DNA of 64,000 nucleotides, taken from positions 251,144 to 315,143 of the forward strand of contig NZ_RCZE01000002.1 in NCBI RefSeq assembly GCF_006438915.1, given 5' to 3'. Positions 44,613-52,720 of this stretch are shown one piece after another; position 1 is the stretch's first letter, and each line of letters begins with the position of its first letter. The notes under the pieces are model-generated. The model was not told the origin of the DNA. It was given only the letters and a program-made list of their open reading frames with translations, and made no database searches. A program made the position numbers and the translations under genes. The stretch is from Pseudomonas arsenicoxydans (GTDB lineage: Bacteria; Pseudomonadota; Gammaproteobacteria; Pseudomonadales; Pseudomonadaceae).

Positions 44613-45620
44613 TTACCAAGCCACGCCAAACCCTGCGGTGTAGCGCGTCTTGTCCAGATCAGCCTCATCGGAACCGCTGATGATATCCCGCTCGGCCTTC
44701 AGGTTAAGCGACGCCCACTCGGTCACTTTGTAGCGCAAGCCAATTTCGGAATCCAGCGCGTAATCCGCCACGCCAGACAACGGCTTGCCAAGCTCTCCAT
44801 TAGTGAAAAACTCGACCTTCTTGCCGATCAGGTATTGGTTGTAATTCCACGTCATCGCCAGGGCGTAGAAGTTTTGCTTGCTGCCGTCGGTGAACTCGTA
44901 ATCCGTTCGGTTGACCAGCGAGCCCAGCGAGAATGCGCCCAATTCGTTGTCCCAGAACTGGTAACCCGGACCGGTACCGACGGTGCGCTGACGGGAAAGC
45001 TCTTCGACTTTGTCGCGCTTATAAACGGCCCGTCCTTGCCAGAACCATTTCTCGGTCAGGAAGCGGTCAAGCGAGTATTCAGCCCGCCAGTTGTCAGTCG
45101 ACACCACGCCATCCTGGAATTCACGGTTGTACTCGCCTTCCGCCGTGTGCCGCCATTTGCCATGGCGTGCAGTGGTCTTGAAGTCGATGTCGTAGTCATC
45201 GGTATCGTTTTCCGCCCGTTGGTAATCCAGCGCTGCATCGATATTGCCCTTCCACACCAGATCTTCCACGACCGGCTTGGGCTTGAGAATCTGCTGGATA
45301 CTGGCCAATTCGACCGTTTTCGGCGCCTCGCCATTTTGCAGCGTCACCTTGCCATCGTCTGCCGCATGCAGCGACTTGGCCTTCTCACCGGTGTAGGCAT
45401 CCTGCTTGACCAACAACTCCTGATCACTCTCCAGGGTTTTGACCTGTTTCCAGTCGATCGGAACCGCACCGGCGTACTCGGTCTGGATCAGCAATTTGCC
45501 GCCATCGAACAGCGTGATCTTGCCGCTCAGCTTGTCACCATTCTTCAACCACACGGTATCGGCGAGCAAAGGTGAGGAGGCACTGGCAATAGCGAGGCAG
45601 AGCAAGGTTCTGGACAACAT
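44613..45620 (-). CDS. DUF481-family outer-membrane protein (YdiY-like)
   Basis: This 335-residue protein has a signal peptide (MLSRTLLCLAIASASSPLLA). Residues 20-120 contain a small beta domain (VWLKNGDKLSGKITLFDGGKLLIQT) and the C-terminal two thirds is a beta-barrel-like DUF481 region (NIDAALDYQRAENDTDDYDIDFK, SLNLKAERDIISGSDEADLDKTRYTAGFGVAW), ending in Trp, as is usual for outer-membrane barrels. YdiY of E. coli is similar and acid-inducible. Function unknown. The longer frame to 45716 is discarded because the signal peptide starts at 45620. Confidence 0.87.
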   Translation of the reverse strand: MLSRTLLCLAIASASSPLLADTVWLKNGDKLSGKITLFDGGKLLIQTEYAGAVPIDWKQVKTLESDQELLVKQDAYTGEKAKSLHAADDGKVTLQNGEAPKTVELASIQQILKPKPVVEDLVWKGNIDAALDYQRAENDTDDYDIDFKTTARHGKWRHTAEGEYNREFQDGVVSTDNWRAEYSLDRFLTEKWFWQGRAVYKRDKVEELSRQRTVGTGPGYQFWDNELGAFSLGSLVNRTDYEFTDGSKQNFYALAMTWNYNQYLIGKKVEFFTNGELGKPLSGVADYALDSEIGLRYKVTEWASLNLKAERDIISGSDEADLDKTRYTAGFGVAW

Positions 45621-45782
45621 AAGCAAATACAGGCTCAAGAGTGCGAAAAAAGTCGGCATTATCCTCACGAATAAGGCCCTAGCAAGGACTGACCCGACTA
45701 TTTCTATTGAGTTCATTTCTCAATCAGTGATCCACGACTTACCCTACAGACGGCAATGCGAACTTCTTCAGGAACCCCGAAC

Positions 45783-46136
45783 GTGATCAACCCCACCTCT
45801 GAAACGCAAAGCCCGGCGCAAATCAGACGCACGGCACTCTACCTGACCCTGGCTCAAGTGCCTGAGGGGAAAGTCGTGAGCTATGGTCAATTGGCAGAGC
45901 TGGCCGGACTCGGTCGCGCCGCCCGCTGGGTCGGACGCACACTGAGCCAATTGCCGGGTGACACGAAATTGCCTTGGCACCGAGTGCTGGGTGCCGGTGG
46001 TCGGATCAGCCTGCCCGTGGGCAGCCCTTCGGGGGACGAGCAGCGCGCGCGATTGCGCTCTGAAGGCATTAGCGTCCTGAATAATCGTGTTGATATTCAG
46101 CGCCATGGCTGGCGTCCGGTAGAGCACAGCGGTTAG
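45783..46136 (+). CDS. Alkyltransferase-like protein (ATL), DNA damage recognition
   Basis: This 117-residue protein resembles the DNA-binding domain of O6-alkylguanine-DNA alkyltransferase, but the acceptor Cys of PCHRV is replaced by Trp (PWHRVLGAGGRISLP). That is the mark of ATL proteins, which bind alkylated guanine without repairing it and hand it to nucleotide excision repair. VSYGQLAELAGLGRAARWVGRTL is the helix-turn-helix with the Arg finger. GTG 45783 with AGGA upstream is preferred; ATG 45756 gives nine extra residues. Confidence 0.9.
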   Translation: MINPTSETQSPAQIRRTALYLTLAQVPEGKVVSYGQLAELAGLGRAARWVGRTLSQLPGDTKLPWHRVLGAGGRISLPVGSPSGDEQRARLRSEGISVLNNRVDIQRHGWRPVEHSG

Positions 46137-46180
46137 AGTGCGCCCTTTGTTTCCGTATTTCTTGAGGCAGACTCCAGCCC

Positions 46181-47740
46181 ATGCCCCGTAAAACCTGGCG
46201 CGCCGCGCTCGCCGCCTATGCCAGCCCCTCGACGCTCGTGTTGTTGTTGCTTGGTTTCGCCGCCGGCCTCCCCTACATGCTGGTGTTTTCAACGCTTTCC
46301 GTCTGGCTTCGCGAGGCCGGTGTAGCCCGCGAAACCATCGGTTATGCAAGCCTGATCGGCTTGGCCTACGCCTTTAAATGGGTGTGGTCCCCGTTGCTGG
46401 ACCAATGGCGCCTGCCATTTCTCGGCAAGCTGGGGCGACGACGCTCGTGGCTGGTGCTTTCGCAATCGCTGGTGATCCTCGGCCTGATCGGCATGGGTTT
46501 TTGCGACCCACAAAAACATTTGTCCTGGTTGATTGCTATTGCGGTGGTCGTTGCCTTCGCTTCGGCGACGCAAGACATCGCGGTAGACGCCTATCGCCTG
46601 GAAATTGCCGAAGACAGTCGCCAGGCTGCCCTCGCCGCCAGCTATATGTCCGGTTATCGGATCGCCGCGTTGCTGGCGACCGCCGGCGCACTGTTCTTCG
46701 CCGAGGGCTTTGGCTCCACCGGTTTCAACTATCAGCATTCGGCCTGGGCCGGCACCTACGTGCTGTTCGGCGCCTTGATGATCCCGGCGCTGCTCACCTC
46801 GATATTCATGCGCGAACCACCCGTGCCACTGCGCACCCAGCTTCAGGCCGGCCGCTACAGCTTTGTGCATCAACTGGCATCGGTGTTTGTGCTGATCGTG
46901 CTGCTGGTGTCTGTACCTGCCATGTTCACCCAGCTCTATAACACTGACTTTTCCAGCGTGCTGTTCGGCGGCGTAAGCCTGCTCGATCTGGTCCTCGAAG
47001 ACCGGGCGCTGCTGCGGGCGATCCTCTACACCACGCTCACCGCCCTGTGCCTGTCGACCATGGGCCGCCGCGGCCTGGCGCCGGTGCTGACACCGGTCAA
47101 CGACTTCATTACGCGGTATCGCTGGCAAGCGTTCCTGCTGCTGGGCTTGATCGCCACCTACCGGATGTCCGATACGGTCATGGGCGTCATGGCCAACGTG
47201 TTCTATATCGACCAGGGTTTCACCAAGGATCAGATTGCCGGTGTCAGCAAGATTTTCGGCCTGATCATGACTCTGGTCGGCGCAGGCATGGGCGGCTTGC
47301 TGATTGTGCGCTTCGGCATTCTGCCGATCCTGCTGATCGGCGGCATCGCGTCGGCCGGCACCAATCTGCTGTTCCTGATGCTCGCCGACATGGGCGCCAA
47401 CCTGGACATGCTGATCCTGACCATTTCCCTGGACAACTTCAGTTCTGGCCTGGCGACATCAGCGTTCGTCGCTTACTTGTCGAGCTTGACCAACCTCAAG
47501 TTCTCCGCCACCCAGTACGCCTTGCTCAGTTCGATCATGCTGCTGTTGCCACGGCTGATCGGTGGCTATTCGGGGGTTATGGTCGAGAAGTTCGGCTATC
47601 ACAATTTCTTCCTGATCACCGCCCTGCTCGGCGTTCCGACACTGCTATTGATCGCCCTGCACTGGTTCCAGGAGAGCCGTCGCGCCGGTCCGACGCCGAA
47701 GCCGGAACCGGTGCCGACCCAGATCGTGGAAGAATCGTAG
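46181..47740 (+). CDS. ampG: AmpG-family muropeptide permease
   Basis: This 519-residue major facilitator protein has about 12-14 hydrophobic segments and the AmpG motifs [40 protein letters not shown] and [17 protein letters not shown]. AmpG imports anhydromuropeptides from the periplasm for cell-wall recycling; in pseudomonads it is needed for AmpC beta-lactamase induction. P. aeruginosa has two homologues (AmpG and AmpP), and the assignment to AmpG is from similarity. It follows the ATL gene by 44 bases. Confidence 0.9.
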   Translation: MPRKTWRAALAAYASPSTLVLLLLGFAAGLPYMLVFSTLSVWLREAGVARETIGYASLIGLAYAFKWVWSPLLDQWRLPFLGKLGRRRSWLVLSQSLVILGLIGMGFCDPQKHLSWLIAIAVVVAFASATQDIAVDAYRLEIAEDSRQAALAASYMSGYRIAALLATAGALFFAEGFGSTGFNYQHSAWAGTYVLFGALMIPALLTSIFMREPPVPLRTQLQAGRYSFVHQLASVFVLIVLLVSVPAMFTQLYNTDFSSVLFGGVSLLDLVLEDRALLRAILYTTLTALCLSTMGRRGLAPVLTPVNDFITRYRWQAFLLLGLIATYRMSDTVMGVMANVFYIDQGFTKDQIAGVSKIFGLIMTLVGAGMGGLLIVRFGILPILLIGGIASAGTNLLFLMLADMGANLDMLILTISLDNFSSGLATSAFVAYLSSLTNLKFSATQYALLSSIMLLLPRLIGGYSGVMVEKFGYHNFFLITALLGVPTLLLIALHWFQESRRAGPTPKPEPVPTQIVEES

Positions 47741-47870
47741 GAAGCATCGCAAAGGGCGGTGTGAATCCCGCCCTACTGCCACACCACCGACCGCACGCCT
47801 GTACGCCAGCGGATCTCGCCCGTACAATGCTCCGTCATTTCTCGTCATCAGCAACCGACAACGGCCAACC

Positions 47871-49586
47871 ATGCGCACCAGTCAATTTTTGCTCGCCACA
47901 CAGAAAGAAACGCCTTCCGACGCGGTCGTGATCAGCCATCAGCTGATGCTGCGCGCCGGCATGATCCGCAAACTTGCCTCGGGCCTCTACACCTGGCTGC
48001 CGATGGGCTTGCGAGTCATGCGCAAGGTCGAAGCCGTCGTTCGTGAAGAAATGAACGCCGCGGGCTCTCTTGAAGTGTTGATGCCGAGCACACAACCGGC
48101 TGAGCTGTGGCAGGAATCCGGTCGCTGGGAAGAATATGGCCCTGAATTGCTGCGCTTCAAGGATCGTCACGGTCGCGATTTCTGCGCCGGCCCGACCCAC
48201 GAAGAAGTCATCACCGATCTGATGCGCAACGAGTTGAGCAGCTACAAACAGCTGCCAATCAACCTGTACCAGATCCAGACCAAATTCCGTGATGAAATCC
48301 GCCCACGCTTCGGCTTGATGCGCGGCCGTGAATTCATCATGAAGGACGCCTACTCGTTCCACGCAGACCAGCCTTCGCTGCAGGTCACCTACGACCGCAT
48401 GCACCAGGCGTACTGCAACGTGTTCACCCGTCTGGGCCTGAAATTCCGCCCTGTAGAAGCCGACAACGGCTCCATCGGCGGTGCCGGTTCCCACGAGTTC
48501 CACGTACTGGCCGAATCCGGCGAAGACGACATCGTCTTCAGCAACGGTTCCGACTACGCGGCGAACATCGAGAAAGCCGAAGCCGTGCCGCGCGAAACGT
48601 CGCGCCCGGCACCGGCCGAAGAATTGCGTCTGGTCGATACGCCTGACACCAAGACCATTGCCGCACTGGTGGAAAAATTCAATCTGCCGATCGAAAAAAC
48701 CATCAAGACCCTCGTGGTTCACGCTGAAGAAGCAGGCAAGCTGATTGCCCTGATCATCCGTGGCGACCACGAGCTGAACGAAATCAAGGCCGCCAACCAG
48801 CCTGGCGTTGCCAGCCCGCTGGTGATGGCGTCCGAAAGCGAACTGCGCGACGCCATTGGCGCCGGCGCCGGTTCTCTCGGCCCGCTGAACCTGCCCCTGC
48901 CGATCATCATCGACCGTTCGGTCGAGCTGATGAGCGACTTCGGCATCGGTGCCAACATCGACGACAAGCACTACTTCGGTGTGAACTGGGAGCGTGATCT
49001 GCCGGTTCCGACCGTTGCCGACCTGCGTAACGTGGTCGCCGGTGACCCAAGCCCGGATGGCAAGGGCACCCTGGAAATCAAGCGCGGCATCGAAGTCGGG
49101 CATATCTTCCAGTTGGGCAACAAGTACAGCAAGGCGATGAAGTGCGAGGTGCTGGGCGACAACGGCAAGCCGGTCACCCTGGAAATGGGTTGCTACGGCA
49201 TCGGCGTTTCCCGCGTGGTGGCTGCGGCCATCGAGCAGAACAACGACGCCAACGGGATCATCTGGAGCGACACACTGGCGCCGTTCCAGATTGCCCTGGT
49301 ACCGCTGCGCTACGATAACGAGCAGGTTCGCGAAGCGACCGACAAGCTGTACGCAGAACTGACTGCCGCCGGCTTCGAAGTCCTGCTGGACGACCGCGAC
49401 AAGAAAACCAGCCCGGGCATCAAGTTCGCGGACATGGAGCTGATCGGCATTCCTCACCGGATCGTGGTCAGTGACCGCGGCCTTGCCGAAGGCAATCTGG
49501 AATACAAGAGCCGCACCGAACCTGAAGCGCAAGCGCTGCCGGTCGCTGACGTGCTGTCTTTCCTCCAGGCCCGTATCCGCCGCTGA
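47871..49586 (+). CDS. proS: Prolyl-tRNA synthetase
   Basis: This 571-residue class II aminoacyl-tRNA synthetase charges tRNA(Pro). It has class II motif 2 ([26 protein letters not shown]) and motif 3 ([17 protein letters not shown]), the INS editing domain that hydrolyses Ala-tRNA(Pro) (about 240-380; [16 protein letters not shown] and [11 protein letters not shown]), and the C-terminal anticodon domain ([26 protein letters not shown]). The length is the bacterial type 1 form. Confidence 0.97.
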   Translation: MRTSQFLLATQKETPSDAVVISHQLMLRAGMIRKLASGLYTWLPMGLRVMRKVEAVVREEMNAAGSLEVLMPSTQPAELWQESGRWEEYGPELLRFKDRHGRDFCAGPTHEEVITDLMRNELSSYKQLPINLYQIQTKFRDEIRPRFGLMRGREFIMKDAYSFHADQPSLQVTYDRMHQAYCNVFTRLGLKFRPVEADNGSIGGAGSHEFHVLAESGEDDIVFSNGSDYAANIEKAEAVPRETSRPAPAEELRLVDTPDTKTIAALVEKFNLPIEKTIKTLVVHAEEAGKLIALIIRGDHELNEIKAANQPGVASPLVMASESELRDAIGAGAGSLGPLNLPLPIIIDRSVELMSDFGIGANIDDKHYFGVNWERDLPVPTVADLRNVVAGDPSPDGKGTLEIKRGIEVGHIFQLGNKYSKAMKCEVLGDNGKPVTLEMGCYGIGVSRVVAAAIEQNNDANGIIWSDTLAPFQIALVPLRYDNEQVREATDKLYAELTAAGFEVLLDDRDKKTSPGIKFADMELIGIPHRIVVSDRGLAEGNLEYKSRTEPEAQALPVADVLSFLQARIRR

Positions 49587-49603
49587 CACCAGATAGAGAA
49601 GTC

Positions 49604-50557
49604 ATGTTCAAGCGAAACACCTTAGGCCTCGGTGGCGCCGCCCTGTGCGGCACCCTGCTGGTCAGCGGCTGCGCCAATCACATGTCGCAACGCAGCGAGC
49701 ACGAGGAACGAGTCGAGCGCAAATTGCTCGATCACAGCCTGCAGATCGATGTCGGCGAGCCCAAGGTGCTTGATCTGCCGCAACGTCGGGTGAAAATCCA
49801 CGAGCAGAAGACCTTCGAAGTCACCGAATTCGAAGTCACGCGCCACTACGATCGCTACACGCCCTACCAACCTTGGCGGGAGGTCTATGAGATCCCGCTG
49901 GGCGCCGTGGCCGTCGTGGCCGGTGTCGGCGCGAACGTGGTCAACGTGTTTGCCCTCGGCAACCTGCCAGACAGCGTGACCAAGGATTGGCTGAGCTACG
50001 GTTTTGCCGGGCTCAACCCGTTCATGAACGTGCAATCCCACGGTCGCGCGCAGCAAAACCTGGCCGGTATTGACGAGGTTCAGCGCGACAAACGCACCGA
50101 ATACTCGAGCCTGCCCTGGAGCGAGCGCCCGGTAGAGGTCAAGGCTGGCAAGGAAACGTTCGAGCTGAGCACCGACAAAAACGGTGTTCTGCGCCTGAAT
50201 CTGCTGGACAGCCCGTTCGCCGAACATGACATCAATCATTTGAGCCGCCTGTTGATCAGTGTCGAAGATGGCCAGGATGATGTACATACAGACTCGTCCC
50301 TGGCGATCAGCAGTTCTTTGCGCGGCAAGCTGCTCGAAGCCCACGGGCTGATTTACGACGACCTCGAAGACGACGAAGTGAACCAGTGGGTACACCGGGT
50401 CAAGCGTCTGTCGGATTTGGGTCTGGAAGAAGAAGCCAGCGAACTGGAACAAAGCCTGATCGAACTAACGCGCAATGATCCTGAGTTGCAGGCTGAATTC
50501 CTCAAGTCGTTGACCAAGGATGCCGGGCGTTTGGTCGCGGATCCGGGACCGAACTAA
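49604..50557 (+). CDS. Lipoprotein of unknown function downstream of proS
   Basis: This 317-residue protein has a lipoprotein signal with Cys at about 23 (LVSGC). After a charged coiled region (SEHEERVERKLLDHSLQ) there is a hydrophobic stretch IPLGAVAVVAGVGANVVNVFALG (about 97-120) that may dip into a membrane. The C-terminal part is acidic and helical (LEDDEVNQWVHRVKRLSDLGLEEEASELEQ). It starts 17 bases after the proS stop and is likely co-transcribed with it. I recognise no family; a role in the cell envelope is the most that can be inferred. Confidence 0.8.
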   Translation: MFKRNTLGLGGAALCGTLLVSGCANHMSQRSEHEERVERKLLDHSLQIDVGEPKVLDLPQRRVKIHEQKTFEVTEFEVTRHYDRYTPYQPWREVYEIPLGAVAVVAGVGANVVNVFALGNLPDSVTKDWLSYGFAGLNPFMNVQSHGRAQQNLAGIDEVQRDKRTEYSSLPWSERPVEVKAGKETFELSTDKNGVLRLNLLDSPFAEHDINHLSRLLISVEDGQDDVHTDSSLAISSSLRGKLLEAHGLIYDDLEDDEVNQWVHRVKRLSDLGLEEEASELEQSLIELTRNDPELQAEFLKSLTKDAGRLVADPGPN

Positions 50558-50573
50558 AAGCAAAAGTCAAAAG

Positions 50574-50659
50574 CTTCGCGAGCAAGCCCGCTCCCACATT
50601 TAATCGCATTCCATCTGGATGAACCCGATCAAATGTGGGAGCGGGCTTGCTCGCGAAGG
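50574..50659. repeat. REP doublet, class A, outward orientation
   Basis: CTTCGCGAGCAAGCCCGCTC (reverse core) is followed by a spacer TTTAATCGCATTCC...GATCAAAT and then the forward core. The cores face away from each other, unlike the doublets at 1591 or 9629. Confidence 0.92.
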
Positions 50660-50694
50660 CGGCCTGACATTCACCGAGACATCAAAACCTGCCA

Positions 50695-51756
50695 CTACCG
50701 CTCAAACAACTCCATCTGCTCAAACCCGCCCCGCAAATCCTCAAGCCGCACCCCAACCCCCAACAACCGCACCGGTTTCCCGCCGCGATTGAACGCCTGG
50801 GTCAGTAAAAGCTGATAACTCCCCAGATCCCGCCCTGCCCCGGCCTGCTCCAGCGTGGTCTGGGTAAAGTCATGGAATTTCACTTTGACGAACGGTTTGC
50901 CCGGCCGATAGCTGCTATCGATACGCGCCATGCGACCCGCCAGGGTTTCCAGCAGCTCGGGCAATTTATCCAGGCAACTCACCAGGTCAGGCAAGTCGAC
51001 GTCGTAGGTGTTTTCAACACTGATTGACTGCCGCCGACTGTCGTTATGGACCAAACGGTCATCGATCCCACGAGCAAGGCTCCAGAGTCGTTCGCCAAAG
51101 CTGCCGAATTCGCGCACCAGCGCCAACTTGTCCCACTCACGTAAATGCGAGCAATCGACGATGCCAAGCCTGCCCAGCTTATCGGCCGTGACCTTACCCA
51201 CGCCGTGCAACTTGCTCACCGGCAAACCGCTGACAAAGTCTTCCACTTGATCCGGCGTGATGACAAACAAGCCGTTGGGCTTTTTCCAGTCACTGGCGAT
51301 TTTGGCCAGAAACTTGTTCGGCGCCACGCCAGCCGACACGGTGATATGCAATTGATTGGACACCCGCCGACGGATGTCCTGGGCGATACGCGTCGCGCTG
51401 CCACCGAAATGCGCGCTGTCCGACACATCGAGGTAGGCCTCATCGAGGGACAGCGGCTCGATCATGTCGGTGTAATCGCGAAAGATCGTGTGAATTTCCT
51501 TCGACGCCTCTCTATAGGCATCCATGCGCGGCTTGACGATGGTCAGGTCCGGGCACAGCTTCAACGCATGCCCGGAAGACATGGCCGAACGCACGCCATA
51601 GGCTCGCGCTTCATAGTTACAGGTCGCAATCACACCCCGCCGATCCGCCGAACCACCCACTGCTAACGGTTTTCCGGCCAGGCGCGGGTCGTCACGCATC
51701 TCGATGGCGGCGTAAAAGCAGTCACAATCGACGTGGATGATTTTTCGCTGATTCAT
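50695..51756 (-). CDS. dinB: DNA polymerase IV (DinB)
   Basis: This 353-residue Y-family polymerase performs translesion DNA synthesis. Catalytic residues are in IIHVDCDCFYAAIE (Asp8, Asp10) and the SLDEAYLDVS motif (about 100-109, with the Asp-Glu pair); the thumb and little-finger domains follow (helix-hairpin-helix KLHGVGKVTADKLGRLGI, then the C-terminal FVKVKFHDFTQTT). It ends with the beta-clamp-binding type peptide QMELF near the C-terminus. Usually SOS-controlled; a LexA site was not clear by eye. Start at 51756 follows family length. Confidence 0.95.
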   Translation of the reverse strand: MNQRKIIHVDCDCFYAAIEMRDDPRLAGKPLAVGGSADRRGVIATCNYEARAYGVRSAMSSGHALKLCPDLTIVKPRMDAYREASKEIHTIFRDYTDMIEPLSLDEAYLDVSDSAHFGGSATRIAQDIRRRVSNQLHITVSAGVAPNKFLAKIASDWKKPNGLFVITPDQVEDFVSGLPVSKLHGVGKVTADKLGRLGIVDCSHLREWDKLALVREFGSFGERLWSLARGIDDRLVHNDSRRQSISVENTYDVDLPDLVSCLDKLPELLETLAGRMARIDSSYRPGKPFVKVKFHDFTQTTLEQAGAGRDLGSYQLLLTQAFNRGGKPVRLLGVGVRLEDLRGGFEQMELFER

Positions 51757-52015
51757 ATAAAAGCGCAGTTCATGACGAAGAAAGGGCGTGTTGGCGTGTC
51801 GGATAAGCAGTATCTCACTGGCACCTGTATATAGCACCAGTAGTCTGAATGTTCTTTTTCACACGTAGGAAAGTACGTCGTGCATTTATTTTATCAATCG
51901 ACCGAGAGCAGCCAATAGAGCTGCAAGCCTTGCCGGACGTGCCTCTCAGCCGTTATCCAGACCCAATTTTCAAGCTAAGCGGTTGAACAGGAACAGGTTT
52001 TTCCATAATTGGCGG
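51757..52015. other. Intergenic region without a gene
   Basis: I see no gene in this stretch of about 260 bases between dinB and the first tRNA promoter. It holds AT-rich sequence near the left end that may contain the dinB promoter. Confidence 0.6.
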
Positions 52016-52043
52016 TTGACACCCCTGCGATCCTCTGTAGAAT
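52016..52043 (+). promoter_or_regulatory. Promoter of the first tRNA-fMet gene
   Basis: TTGACA (52016-52021) and TAGAAT (52038-52043) with a 16-base spacer lie 13 bases before the tRNA 5' end. Confidence 0.82.
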
Positions 52044-52056
52044 GCCAACACACAGA

Positions 52057-52133
<77 letters not shown>

Positions 52134-52138
52134 AACAT

Positions 52139-52172
52139 CAAAAAAGGCTACTCGAAAGAGTGGCCTTTTTTG
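52139..52172 (+). terminator. Terminator of the first tRNA-fMet gene
   Basis: AAAAAAGGCTACTC, loop GAAA, GAGTGGCCTTTTTT makes a perfect stem (with a G-T pair) directly after the tRNA. Confidence 0.9.
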
Positions 52173-52324
52173 TGCGCGCTTGTTTTGTAGGTGCGAGCGA
52201 AGGAATGGAGTCTTTAGACAATTGGGGCCCGAAATGAGAAATCGTTCTGATTCCGAAACTTAGCTCTCCCCTACTACCGTTCGCCACTCATTTACCCTTA
52301 TTTGGCCCATATCTGGATTAACGG

Positions 52325-52352
52325 TTGACACCAAGGCGATACTCTATAGAAT
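52325..52352 (+). promoter_or_regulatory. Promoter of the second tRNA-fMet gene
   Basis: TTGACA (52325-52330) and TAGAAT (52347-52352) with a 16-base spacer repeat the arrangement of the first copy. Confidence 0.82.
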
Positions 52353-52365
52353 GCCGCCACACAGA

Positions 52366-52442
<77 letters not shown>

Positions 52443-52448
52443 AACATC

Positions 52449-52481
52449 AAAAAAGGCTACTCGAAAGAGTGGCCTTTTTTG
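52449..52481 (+). terminator. Terminator of the second tRNA-fMet gene
   Basis: AAAAAAGGCTACTC, GAAA, GAGTGGCCTTTTTT is the same as after copy 1. Confidence 0.9.
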
Positions 52482-52720
52482 TATCTGCAGAAAAAGTCCT
52501 TTCGCAACAATGATCTGTCACAGTGTTGTGAAGCGTCGGGGATCATCAAATTGCCGAGTTCAGACTATGCTGGAACTCAGGCAGCACCCTCTACGACTCA
52601 GGACCGGCCATCGCCGCAAACCGGTGAGAGGCGTTAATATTCGTGATTATTTTTTTCTACAGGGATTGGTAACTTGGCTCGATACCTCCATCCTGTCGCG
52701 CACAATCCAAGAGGTGATTG

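Noticed and set aside
47835..49589. A 584-codon minus-strand frame over proS
   Set aside because: Antisense to a full-length prolyl-tRNA synthetase gene; no ribosome-binding site or domain.
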